From Winogradskya consettensis (GTDB lineage Bacteria; Actinomycetota; Actinomycetes; Mycobacteriales; Micromonosporaceae): a stretch of 64,000 bases of DNA. The notes under the pieces were generated by a model. That model was not told the DNA's origin, made no database searches, and was given only the letters and a program-made list of their open reading frames with translations. Below, in pieces: positions 33,701 through 43,048 of this stretch (within the stretch, counting starts at the first letter, position 1; the number at the start of each line of letters is the position of its first letter). The stretch spans positions 310,001 to 374,000 of the forward strand of contig NZ_BOQP01000017.1 in NCBI RefSeq assembly GCF_018332715.1. Direction: 5' to 3'. The position numbers and the translations under genes are program-made.

Positions 33701-34092
33701 GCACCCATTTCGTGACGTTCTCGACCGAGGTCATCGACCTGACCGACCGCGTCACCGACCCGCTCTCCCTCCTGCTGGAGATCCGCGTCGGCGGCGGCAC
33801 CCACATCGCGGCCGCTCTGCGCTACGCCCGGCAGATCGCCCTCGTGCCCAGCCGCACCCTGGTCATCACGATCAGCGACTTCGAGGAGGGCTTCCCGCTC
33901 GGCGGTCTCCTCACCGCGACCCGCGCCCTGACCGACGACGGCATCACCCTGCTCGGCTGCGCCAGCCTCGACGACCGCGGCGCCCCCCGCTACAGCACCG
34001 GCACAGCCGCCCAGCTGGCCGCAGCCGGCATGCCCGTGGCAGCGCTCAGCCCCACCGAACTGGCCCGCTGGATCGGAGACCAGATCCGATGA
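30709..34092 (+). CDS. DUF5682-VWA fusion protein (YehM+YehP-like)
   Basis: A 1,127-residue protein. The N-terminal 800 residues match DUF5682: VQLIGVRHHSPVLAVAVPALL with His24-His25, VLVELPAEMQPW and VIVVGAFHAPALL-like blocks, a layout reminiscent of the ChaN/TraB/EreA fold. After a Pro/Ser-rich linker (about 735-770), the C-terminal 350 residues hold a VWA domain with a complete MIDAS: D972-V-S974-G-S976, Thr1031 in GGGTHIA and Asp1057 in ISDFEEG. E. coli keeps the two parts as separate genes, yehM and yehP. The GTG start lies inside the ATPase gene (8-nt overlap). It is the predicted metal-binding adaptor of the MoxR ATPase. Confidence 0.85.
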   Translation: MTDPRAVVEELAGDDRVQLIGVRHHSPVLAVAVPALLDAFAPETVLVELPAEMQPWVRWLADPGTTAPVALAADAHVFYPFADFSPELAALRWAQRNGVPVICCDLPLTDPDWESGREDPSGPSLGAVVRTALTGRDDDDLWDRLIEAGAPGSTPEGVRRAALAAGWALRHNTAVGPLDLRREAWMRGHITRTPGRVAVVVGAFHAPALLSGPLPEEASSPGPAPVISLVPYTFGLLDARSGYPAGIRDPRWQQAVHDCGADPARIRSAVGAFAVEVTRELRAQGHPAGPAEAAEVTRLAADLAGMRTLPAPGRGELVEALQTVLAQGSPAGVGRGVAQAMETVLIGRQRGRLPAGAPVTGLRPAVERELARLKLPGPGRPAERIRLDPLRSPTDRVRDLTIRRLTACGIPYATPGTAGPAVGGESLTSTWRVEWTPGIDAALALVGLHGVTLAHAAEGMLTTRRHRETRAGGPTPEQSLTGLEAAASCAATTLTHARLTDLRRSVCHTGTVTQLVTALHLLTRLGKGHFPSLAPAALGTAVAEARADLHAAAVAAVAGTAGSTRVEDARALYDLVRAADEAGLLLRLSHTIRALTRDGSPLIRGAAAAVGVLTGYEEPSAFGHRLASWVTLPGTAATDRLRGALSVAGALLQSGDEILTPLLTTIDNLPDDDFVRRLPALRGGFDALTPADRDRLLTTVTARHGPLDEHLPTDAATLATWLSADRAGLAALTALALPPTSESPHPAPAELSFSAPSSSALPSTITAEQRWRLLLGRESDQLPARQRRLATALDELYGAGHGEGAWTAGGGGGQEAAYPQVRDWLDELQALFGADVRDEVLARAAEHGRLDAVLAADPERVRPSIDLLHAVLSLAGGLPEARLARLRPLVARLTAELTAQLARRIRPALTGLGTSRPTLRPTGRLDLAATVRRNLHTVRADAAGRPQLVPERPVFRTPGRRSVDWQVILLVDVSGSMEQSTIWAALTASIVAGVPALRTHFVTFSTEVIDLTDRVTDPLSLLLEIRVGGGTHIAAALRYARQIALVPSRTLVITISDFEEGFPLGGLLTATRALTDDGITLLGCASLDDRGAPRYSTGTAAQLAAAGMPVAALSPTELARWIGDQIR

Positions 34093-35972
34093 CCCAGCCG
34101 TCCTTGACCCCGCCGCCAGAGACCCAGTCGCCGGTGACCCAGCCACCAGTGACCCCGCCGTCGGTGACCCAGTCGCCGGTGGCCCTGCCACCGGTTCCCG
34201 CCGCCGTCACCGCCGATGCGGTGTCCGTGCTTCCCGCTCGCCTGCGCAGCCGCCTCGATCAGAGCGTCGCCCAGGCCACCACCTGGCCCGTCCGGCAGGC
34301 CGGCGCCCAGATCACGGTCCACCCCGACGACCGGACAACCATCACCCTCAGCACCCCGGTCACCACCCCGGCCGACGCCACTTGCAGCTGCCTGCTGTCC
34401 CCCCGATGCCTGCACCGCGCCGCCGTCCTCAGCGCAGCCCCCGTCGCGCCCGCCGAACCGGCCCCCAACCCCCAGGTCGCCGCGGCGCTCCCACCGGCAC
34501 AGGTCAGTGACGCTCAACGAGACGCGGCCCGCGGGCTGTGGTCGGCCGCGGCCGCGGTGCTCTCCACCGGAATCCCCGGAGCCGGCGCGGTCGCCCAGGC
34601 CGACCTGCTCCGGGCCGTCCACCAGGCCAGAGCCACAGGCCTCCACACCCCCGCAACGTACGCGATCCGCGTCGTCGAACACCTGCGCTCGGCCCACCAC
34701 GACAACCCCGCATTCCGCCTGTCCACCCTCACCGACGACCTGCGCGACCTCCTCACCGCCTGCCACCGCGTATCCACCGGCGACGCCTCGGCAACCGGTG
34801 TCGCCCGCCGCGACTACGAACCCGTCGGCGACCTACGCCTCCACGGCCTCTTCTGCGAACCCGTACGAGCAGCAACAGGCCACGCCGGCGCCGTCACCTA
34901 CCTCGCCGACGCGAACGGCCGCCTGTGGGTGATCTCCGACATCAAACCCGCCACCCCGGATACAGCGGCCCAGATCTCCCCGACGGGGGCTCCGGTGGAC
35001 CTCGGCGAGGTTCGGCTCAGCCATCACGACCTGTCCCGCGCGGGCCTCCTGGCGGTCAACGCCCATGCCTCCCCCTCCGGCCGCCTCAGCCACGGCCGCG
35101 CCCGCCAGGCGGTGCGGGCCACCGGCAGCAGTTGGTTCGACCCCCCACTGGCCACCCTCTGGACCGACGACCACCGGACGCAGACCGACCGCTGGCTGCA
35201 GGCCGCGACCCTGCCCGACCACGCCCGCCCCGCCACCCACGACCTGGCCTTCCTGGACGGCACGATCCTCGGTTCCGACCACCGCGGCCTCCTCCTCTCC
35301 ACCGACCGCCGCGACGCACTCCCCTCCTCCGGTCGGCATACCGCCGACGAACGCCCGCGCACGGTCGTGGTGACCGCCCCCTACGACGACCCGTCCCTGC
35401 CCTACGTCGCCAACCTGCGAAAGCTGGCCACCCACGCCACCGGGTCCCGCATCCGCCTCATCGCCCGCTTCACCGGCCCGCGCCGGGTCGCCGCCCTCGC
35501 CTTCACCGCCGGCTGGCTCCCGACCCGGCACGGCGGCCACCTCGATCTGGGCACCACCTCCCTCACCCGCACCGACCTCCCCACCGCCACACCCCCGGCC
35601 CAGCCCATCCCTGGACCGGAAGCGGAACCGCTGAGGAGCGGCGGCACCGGTGATGGCGGGGAGGCGGTGGCGGGGCCGCCGCTTCATCTGGTGCGGTACC
35701 GGCTCGAGCGGGTGGTTGCGGGCGGGCGTTCGGCACTGGTGTCGGGTGTGGCGGATGATTCGCGGCGGCTTGCGGCTGCTCAACTCGGGACGGCGGTGGC
35801 GGTTGTTGACGGGCTCGGGGCGGCGGGTGTGCGGCGTACCCGGGATGTGTTCGGGCGGCTGGATCCGCATGATGCGGAACGGCTGGCTGTGGCCTGGCTG
35901 ACCGCGGCCGTTTACGAGCTGGCCGCCGGGCGGGAGATGATCAGGGCCGCCTGGGACACCGGTTCGCTGTGA
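34089..35972 (+). CDS. SWIM zinc-finger protein (YehQ-like)
   Basis: A 627-residue protein with a SWIM zinc finger at residues 99-109 (C99-S-C101-x5-C107-L-H109), a fold linked to binding DNA or proteins. Residues 1-36 are a low-complexity Pro/Gln/Thr tract (TQPPVTPPSVTQSPV). The rest is mixed alpha/beta with no recognisable enzyme motif; YLADANGRLWVISDIKP and a C-terminal helical VRRTRDVFGRLDPHDAERL stand out. ATG 34089 overlaps the upstream stop by 4 nt. It closes the operon, in the same place as yehQ in E. coli. Followed by a repeat-filled gap. Confidence 0.82.
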   Translation: MTQPSLTPPPETQSPVTQPPVTPPSVTQSPVALPPVPAAVTADAVSVLPARLRSRLDQSVAQATTWPVRQAGAQITVHPDDRTTITLSTPVTTPADATCSCLLSPRCLHRAAVLSAAPVAPAEPAPNPQVAAALPPAQVSDAQRDAARGLWSAAAAVLSTGIPGAGAVAQADLLRAVHQARATGLHTPATYAIRVVEHLRSAHHDNPAFRLSTLTDDLRDLLTACHRVSTGDASATGVARRDYEPVGDLRLHGLFCEPVRAATGHAGAVTYLADANGRLWVISDIKPATPDTAAQISPTGAPVDLGEVRLSHHDLSRAGLLAVNAHASPSGRLSHGRARQAVRATGSSWFDPPLATLWTDDHRTQTDRWLQAATLPDHARPATHDLAFLDGTILGSDHRGLLLSTDRRDALPSSGRHTADERPRTVVVTAPYDDPSLPYVANLRKLATHATGSRIRLIARFTGPRRVAALAFTAGWLPTRHGGHLDLGTTSLTRTDLPTATPPAQPIPGPEAEPLRSGGTGDGGEAVAGPPLHLVRYRLERVVAGGRSALVSGVADDSRRLAAAQLGTAVAVVDGLGAAGVRRTRDVFGRLDPHDAERLAVAWLTAAVYELAAGREMIRAAWDTGSL

Positions 35973-36034
35973 GCGCGGAGCAGCAGGGGCCAGGACCGCC
36001 GTGTGCCGTGGGTGCGGAGTCGCTGTAGGTCAGG

Positions 36035-36189
36035 CCGGGAGGCTGCGGGCCGGGAGGCTGCGGGCCGGGAGGCTGCGGGCCGGGAGGCTGCGGGCCGGGA
36101 GGCTGCGGGCCGGGCTGAAAAGCAGCGGGCCGGGCTGAAAAGCAGCGGGTCGGGCTGGGAAGCTGTGGGTCGGGCTGGGAAGCTGCGGG
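36035..36189. repeat. Compound minisatellite: five 15-bp and four 20-bp units
   Basis: Units of 15 bp (ccgggaggctgcggg) repeat five times without change from 36035 to 36109. They pass directly into four 20-bp units (36110-36189) that share the ccggg start and cggg end but carry an insert: ctgaaaagcag in the first two, ctgggaagctg in the last two. The array fills the gap between the SWIM gene and the mannosyltransferase gene and is in frame with the latter, though upstream of its likely start. Confidence 0.87.
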
Positions 36190-36242
36190 CGGGGCGACAA
36201 GCGCGCGACCGGGGGGCGTCACCCGGCGTACCGCGGGTGGAC

Positions 36243-37583
36243 ATGTTGGGCTGTCACGGTGCTGCCGTGCGCAGCGATCACGCTCTGGCCACCGCGACCG
36301 GTGGTGCCGGTTCCCTGCTGGTCGCCGCCGGGGGGACCCTGGGCCGCGGCGGGCTGACCTGCGCCTACGCGGGGCTGACCCTGATGCTGCTCGGCTGGTG
36401 GTGGTACGGGCGGGCGGGGACGGCGGCACCGCGGCACGGGTGGGCGACCCTCGGCATCTGGGCGGGTCCGTTGCTGGTGGCGCCGCCGTTGTTCAGCCGG
36501 GACGTGTACAGCTATCTCGCGCAGGGGCTGCTGGCCGGTTCGGGGCATGACGTCTACCGGGACGGTCCCGCCGTGCTCGGTGGGCAGGTGGCCGCGCTGG
36601 TTCCGGAGATCTGGCAGCACACGCCGGCCCCGTACGGTCCGGTGGCCCTGCTCGCGTCGCGGACGGTGACCGCCGTGACCGGTGAGCACGTGGGTGCCGG
36701 GGTGTTCGGGATGCGGCTGGTCGCGGTTGCGGGGCTTGCGCTGCTGGCCGTCACGCTGCCGCGGCTGACCCGTGACGGGAGGGCGTGGTGGCTGGTGATC
36801 CTCAACCCGCTCGTCCTGATCCACCTCGTCGGCGGTGCCCACAACGATGCCCTGATGGTCGGCCTGCTCGCCGCCGGGCTGGCCGCCGCCCTGCACCGGC
36901 ACCCGGTTGCCGGCGCGGTCCTGGTCACGATGGCCGCCCTGGTCAAGGCGCCGGCTGCGCTCGGGCTGGTGGCAGTGGCGATCATCGGGGCGGATTCGCT
37001 GCGCGCCACGCACCAGGGCCGGGGAGCCGGGCGGTGGGCAGGGGTGAATGCCTGGGCTGTCACGGCTGCGGTGGCAGGGGTGACGACGGTGGTGGTGACG
37101 GCTGTGGCGGGGAGCGGGTACGGGTGGGTCGGGGCGCTCGGGACGCCGGTGTCGGCCGGGAACTGGTCGTTGACCGGGGTGCTCGGGCGGGTGACCGCGC
37201 AGGGGGTGGGGTCGCCGTTCGCGATCGAGGTGTGGCGGTGGGCGGGGGTGCTGGCCACTGTGGTGTCGGCGGGGCTCGTCTGGGCGTACCGTGAGCGCAT
37301 CGGGGCCTTGCCCGGTCTTGGCCTGGCGTTGCTCGCAGTGGTCATTTTCGGTCCTGCGCTGCGGCCCTGGTATGTGATCTGGGCGCTCGTGCCGCTCGCC
37401 GTCGTCCCGGCCGCGCATCGCGGGCTGGCCCTGCTCAGCGCCGTGCTGACGCCGGTGGTGCTGCCGGACGGTTACGCGGCGGACCGCGGTGAGGTGCTCC
37501 TGGCCGTTCTCGGCGCCCTGCTCGGCGTGGCCGCGTTCGCCCTGGCCACCACCGCGACCCCGGCATCCCGGGCACTGCGATGA
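36243..37583 (+). CDS. MptB-like alpha-1,6-mannosyltransferase
   Basis: A 446-residue integral membrane protein with about 12 hydrophobic segments. SRDVYSYLAQGLLAGSGHDVY is the signature of the polyprenol-phosphomannose-dependent MptA/MptB GT-C mannosyltransferases, with the loop-1 Asp and the PAPYGPVALL block after it. Members extend the mannan backbone of lipomannan or similar cell-envelope glycolipids using a polyprenyl-phosphate mannose donor on the outer face of the membrane. ATG 36243 (or GTG 36237) is chosen; the open frame upstream is the repeat array. Its TGA overlaps the next start (ATGA). Confidence 0.75.
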   Translation: MLGCHGAAVRSDHALATATGGAGSLLVAAGGTLGRGGLTCAYAGLTLMLLGWWWYGRAGTAAPRHGWATLGIWAGPLLVAPPLFSRDVYSYLAQGLLAGSGHDVYRDGPAVLGGQVAALVPEIWQHTPAPYGPVALLASRTVTAVTGEHVGAGVFGMRLVAVAGLALLAVTLPRLTRDGRAWWLVILNPLVLIHLVGGAHNDALMVGLLAAGLAAALHRHPVAGAVLVTMAALVKAPAALGLVAVAIIGADSLRATHQGRGAGRWAGVNAWAVTAAVAGVTTVVVTAVAGSGYGWVGALGTPVSAGNWSLTGVLGRVTAQGVGSPFAIEVWRWAGVLATVVSAGLVWAYRERIGALPGLGLALLAVVIFGPALRPWYVIWALVPLAVVPAAHRGLALLSAVLTPVVLPDGYAADRGEVLLAVLGALLGVAAFALATTATPASRALR

Positions 37584-38731
37584 AAAAGCTTGCCCTCGTC
37601 ACCGGTGCGGCGATCGCCGTCGGAGTATTCCTGGTGACCGTGCCGACGTTCCGGCACTTCTTCGACCTGGGTGTCTATCGTGGCGCGGTGCGGTTCTGGC
37701 TGCTCGACGGCGAGCCGCTCTACGAATACCGATACCAGGACTCCGAGTACGGCTTCACGTACCCACCGTTCGCCGCGCTGGTCATGAGCCCGCTCGCCCT
37801 GACCTCCTGGCCCGTGGCGATCGTGACGTCCGTGGTCGTGAACACCGCGGCCACGCTCACCCTGTTGCGTTGGTGGCTGGGTCGGCGCGCGTGGTGGATC
37901 ACCTCGCTGCTCCTCCTCGCGATGCTGATGTTCGAACCGGCCCGCGACACGTTCAGTTTCGGTCAGGTCAACCTCGTCCTGCTGCTCCTGGTCTGCGCCG
38001 ACCTGCGAACGCTGGCCCGCGGGGAAGCCGGCGTGCGGGCACTGACCGGGGGCGGCAGATGGGCGGGCGTCGGCATCGGACTGGCCGTCGCGATCAAGCT
38101 GACCCCGGCCGTCTTCGTGCTGTATCTGCTGGTCACGCGGCGATGGCGGGCGGCCGCCGTCGCCTCGGGCACGGCGGCGGGGGCGACGCTGCTGGCCGCC
38201 GTACTCGCTCCGGATGCTTCCGTGGCGTTCTGGACGGACGCGGTGTGGGACACGAGCCGGGTCGGGCGGCTGGCGTACGTGTCGAATCAGTCGCTGCGTG
38301 GGGTCATCGCCCGGCTGGAGCTGCCCGCGGCCTGGTGGGCGGTCCTGGTCCTGGCCGTGCTGACCTGCTGGTTCGTGCGGGTGCGCCGCGCCGACGCCGT
38401 GACCGGGTTCGCGCTGACCGGGGCCCTCGCGTGCCTGGTCAGCCCGGTCACGTGGGTGCACCATCTGGTCTGGCTGCTGCCGGCCCTGTTTCTGGTACGC
38501 CGCCCGTGGCCGCTCTGGATCCTCCTCAGCAGCAGCGTCGTGTGGCTGTGGTGGGCGGACCCCTCGGGGCCGGTGGCGTTCGCCGGCGCCAACGCGTACG
38601 TGTGGATCGCCCTGGGTCTGCTGCTGTTCCTCCCGGTCCGGCGTTCGCCTGATGATCATCCGGTGGACGGCTGGCGGTCGTCGGCGCGGCCTAGCGTCAC
38701 GGGCCATGACATCGATTCCGCAGTGGGCTGA
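37580..38731 (+). CDS. GT87-type (DUF2029) mannosyltransferase
   Basis: A 383-residue multi-pass membrane protein of the GT87 (DUF2029) family of GT-C glycosyltransferases, which includes PimE and MptC-type alpha-1,2-mannosyltransferases. FFDLGVYRGAVRFWLLDGEPLYE carries the catalytic Asp of the first extracytoplasmic loop, and GFTYPPFAALVMSPLAL and SFGQVNLVLLLLV are the next family blocks. It is coupled to the MptB-like gene by an ATGA overlap; together they point to assembly of a branched mannan-type glycolipid. Its last 26 nt overlap the start of the PHP gene in another frame. Confidence 0.8.
   Translation: MKKLALVTGAAIAVGVFLVTVPTFRHFFDLGVYRGAVRFWLLDGEPLYEYRYQDSEYGFTYPPFAALVMSPLALTSWPVAIVTSVVVNTAATLTLLRWWLGRRAWWITSLLLLAMLMFEPARDTFSFGQVNLVLLLLVCADLRTLARGEAGVRALTGGGRWAGVGIGLAVAIKLTPAVFVLYLLVTRRWRAAAVASGTAAGATLLAAVLAPDASVAFWTDAVWDTSRVGRLAYVSNQSLRGVIARLELPAAWWAVLVLAVLTCWFVRVRRADAVTGFALTGALACLVSPVTWVHHLVWLLPALFLVRRPWPLWILLSSSVVWLWWADPSGPVAFAGANAYVWIALGLLLFLPVRRSPDDHPVDGWRSSARPSVTGHDIDSAVG
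38692..38697 (+). promoter_or_regulatory. -10 box inside the GT87 gene
   Basis: TAGCGT lies 8 nt before the ATG at 38706, within the last codons of the upstream gene. It would give the PHP gene its own leaderless transcript in addition to read-through. Confidence 0.4.
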
Positions 38732-40313
38732 TCCGGGCGTACCCGAAGCGGATCTGGATCCTCAGGGCCTGAACCGGCGCTCCCTGTTGCGCCGCGCGGG
38801 CCTGTTCGGGGCGGGCCTGTTCGGAGCAGGCTTCGCCGCGGCCTCGGTGGCGGGTCCCGCCGCACCCGCGGCAGCTTCTGACAAACAGCTTGATCAGTAC
38901 GTCTACCTCGTCGGCGATCACCACGTGCACACGCAGTACAGCCACGACGCGAAGTACACGGTGTCGCAGGCCGCCGGGCGGGGTGCGCAGTTCGGTCTGG
39001 ACTGGATGGTCTGCACCGAGCACAGCAACGTCGGGCACGAGGACTTCGGCGCCGTGCTCGAACGCGCCGACATACTCAAGGCGCGCGCCGAGAACCCGCG
39101 AACGCTGATTTTCCAGGGCCTCGAGTGGTACATCCCCGGCGCCGAGCACGCCACGGTGTTCACCGCGCCGGGTGAGGCCGAGGCCGAGGTGCTGCGCCAG
39201 TTCGAGAAGCTCTACGACGGCAAGCTGCTGCCGTCGTCCGACGAGAGCCTCGCGGTCGCCGCGCTGAAGTGGCTGGCCGCCTCCGGCAAGGACGCCCTGG
39301 TCCTGGCGAACCATCCGTCGCGGCTGGGCATCGACGCGCCGCACGAACTGCGCGCGTGGCGGGACGCGGCGCCCGGGATCATGATCGGCATGGAGGGCGC
39401 GCCGGGTGCGCAGGGCGCTGCCATCCCGGGCCTGCGGGGCGCGGCCAGCATCCGCGGCGAATACGAGAACAAACCGTCGGCCCAGTCGTACGCCGGGTAC
39501 CCCGCGGACGCGTACGTGACGCACGGTGGTTTCGACTGGATGACCGCGACGGTCGGCGGTATGTGGGATTCCCTGCTGGCCGAGGGGAAACTGTTCTCGA
39601 TCACCAGCAATTCCGACAACCACCGGACCGTCTTCGACACGCTGCGCAACGGTGACTTCCCGGCCGGGTCCACGTTCGACTCCACAGGCAGGATCCCGGA
39701 CCCGATCGAAACCCACACGGCCCAGGCCGGCAGCGACTTCTGGCCGGGCCAATTCTCGCGTACGCACGTAGGTGTCACCCGGTACGGATACGCCGAGGTC
39801 ATGGCGGGCCTGCGCGCCGGCCGCGTCTGGGTCGACCACGGCCAGCTCGTGGACGGCGTCGACGTACGCCTGACCTCGGCACACGGCCGATCGGCGACGC
39901 TGGGTGGCCGCATCTCCGCCCGGCGCGGCGAACGGCTGACCCTGACCGTGACTGTGACCAGCGCCTCCCGCCCCAATTTCCACGGCCTCCTCCCGCGCCT
40001 TGCCCACCTGGACGTCATCCGAGGTGCCGTTCGTGGCCCTTCCGCGGCGGATTCTTTCCTGGCGCCGGACACCCGCGTGGTGGAGAGCTTCGACACGTCG
40101 CGGCGCTCCGGGACGTACACGCTGAAGTTCCCGCTCGTGGCTTCTTCGTCCTCCTACCTGCGGCTTCGCGGTTCGGACGGGCGGCGGGGCGGTCCCGGGC
40201 TGCTCGGGCGGTCCATCGATCCGCACGGCCCGGTCCCGCACACCCCGGGTGACGGCGATCCGTGGCTCGACACCTGGCTCTACACGAACCCCATATTCAT
40301 CGACGTCAGGTAG
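38706..40313 (+). CDS. Tat-exported PHP-domain phosphoesterase-like protein
   Basis: A 535-residue protein. Residues 20-58 form a twin-arginine signal (NRRSLLRRAGLFGAG followed by an Ala-rich stretch and APAAAS), so it should be folded before export. Residues 65-400 look like a PHP metallo-phosphoesterase: GDHHVHTQYSHD (H73/H75) is motif 1, CTEHSN motif 2, VLANHPSRLG and SITSNSDNHR later metal ligands. The C-terminal 130 residues are beta-rich. It follows the two mannosyltransferase genes and may act on a phosphorylated envelope glycan; substrate unknown. Confidence 0.8.
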   Translation: MTSIPQWADPGVPEADLDPQGLNRRSLLRRAGLFGAGLFGAGFAAASVAGPAAPAAASDKQLDQYVYLVGDHHVHTQYSHDAKYTVSQAAGRGAQFGLDWMVCTEHSNVGHEDFGAVLERADILKARAENPRTLIFQGLEWYIPGAEHATVFTAPGEAEAEVLRQFEKLYDGKLLPSSDESLAVAALKWLAASGKDALVLANHPSRLGIDAPHELRAWRDAAPGIMIGMEGAPGAQGAAIPGLRGAASIRGEYENKPSAQSYAGYPADAYVTHGGFDWMTATVGGMWDSLLAEGKLFSITSNSDNHRTVFDTLRNGDFPAGSTFDSTGRIPDPIETHTAQAGSDFWPGQFSRTHVGVTRYGYAEVMAGLRAGRVWVDHGQLVDGVDVRLTSAHGRSATLGGRISARRGERLTLTVTVTSASRPNFHGLLPRLAHLDVIRGAVRGPSAADSFLAPDTRVVESFDTSRRSGTYTLKFPLVASSSSYLRLRGSDGRRGGPGLLGRSIDPHGPVPHTPGDGDPWLDTWLYTNPIFIDVR

Positions 40314-40351
40314 TTATCCACAGGGTGCGGAAGTCGTCCTGGCGAGTTCAC

Positions 40352-40357
40352 TAAACT
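40352..40357 (+). promoter_or_regulatory. -10 box of a leaderless promoter (recQ)
   Basis: TAAACT lies 6 nt before the GTG at 40364 (spacer CGCGGG), in the only A/T-rich patch of the 50-nt gap. Confidence 0.55.
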
Positions 40358-40363
40358 CGCGGG

Positions 40364-42223
<1,860 letters not shown>

Positions 42224-43048
42224 CAGCAACCGGGTGCTCCTCGAGCCCGCGGCCGGCCGGGCATCCCAGAAGCCGGCGTCGTGGCTTGCCCGCCGAGGGC
42301 GCGCACCCTGCCCGCCGAGTGCGCGCACCCCGCCCGGAAAGCCCGGCCGTGGCCGTCACTCACGACCGCCCGGCCCGTCCGGAGACCGCCACCCTCCTAG
42401 CGGTGCTGCGTGCCGTGCGGCCACTGGTCGGGGCCGGCCGACCGTCGCCGGCGCGCGCTCGACGGGCATCCCAGCACCCGTCGTCAGGACGGGTGCTCAA
42501 CTCAAGCGTCAGCGCGGGCGGGCCACGGGTTACCCGAACACGATCAGCGCCTCGATCGGCGCCCGCCCGCACAACGCGGCAGCGTCAAGGTCACCGACCT
42601 CGGCGCCACCCTGCACCTCGACAGCGGCACCCGCCCGCCCACCACACCGGCGTCCCCGGACCTGTCGTCAGCGCGGGTGCCCGGCTCACGTCCTCAGCAC
42701 GGGTGCCCGGCTCACGTCCTCAGCGCGGGTGCCCGGCTCACGTCCTCAGCACGGGTGCCCGGCTCACGTCCTCAGCGCGGGTGCCCGGCTCACGTCCTCA
42801 GCGCGGGTGCCCGGCTCACGTCCTCAGCGCGGGTGCCCGGCTCACGTCCTCAGCGCGGGTGCCCGGCTCACGTCCTCAGCGCGGGTGCCCGGCTCACGTC
42901 CTCAGCGCGGGCGGTCGGCTCACGTCCTCAGCGCGGGCGGTCGGTGGCAGCTCGGCCCCGTCGTCGAGCTGGCGGTCGGCGCCCGGAGCGAATTCGCGGC
43001 TCGCCGTGGCCGCTCGTGCCGGTAGCGCCCTGACGGTCGACGGCGGGG
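42224..43048. other. 825-nt gap rich in repeats, no gene supported
   Basis: Between the convergent recQ and GNAT genes. Open frames are present in all directions because of the base composition, but they change into repeat translation and have no start signals. Contents: two adjacent 22-bp copies at 42287-42308 and 42309-42330 (tgcccgccgag..gcgcgcaccc), unrelated GC-rich sequence, then the 26-bp array at 42669-42946. Confidence 0.6.
42669..42946. repeat. 26-bp minisatellite, ten units plus a partial
   Basis: A 26-bp unit beginning cagcgcgggtgcccggctca is repeated head-to-tail ten times (42669-42928) with a partial eleventh copy. Units 2 and 4 have cac for cgc; units 10 and 11 carry gcggtcgg in place of gtgcccgg. 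Each typical unit contains the small dyad CGGG-TG-CCCG. As 26 is not a multiple of three, the array cannot be a uniform peptide repeat. No spacers, so not a CRISPR. Confidence 0.92.

Noticed and set aside
36003..36242. N-terminal extension of the MptB-like protein through the repeats
   Set aside because: The extension would be GREAA-type low-complexity sequence before a membrane protein whose family starts at about 36243; no start signal supports it.
42669..42946. Possible CRISPR array
   Set aside because: The units are directly adjacent with no unique spacers, and no cas genes are in the window. The same applies to the arrays at 22071, 36035 and 46810.
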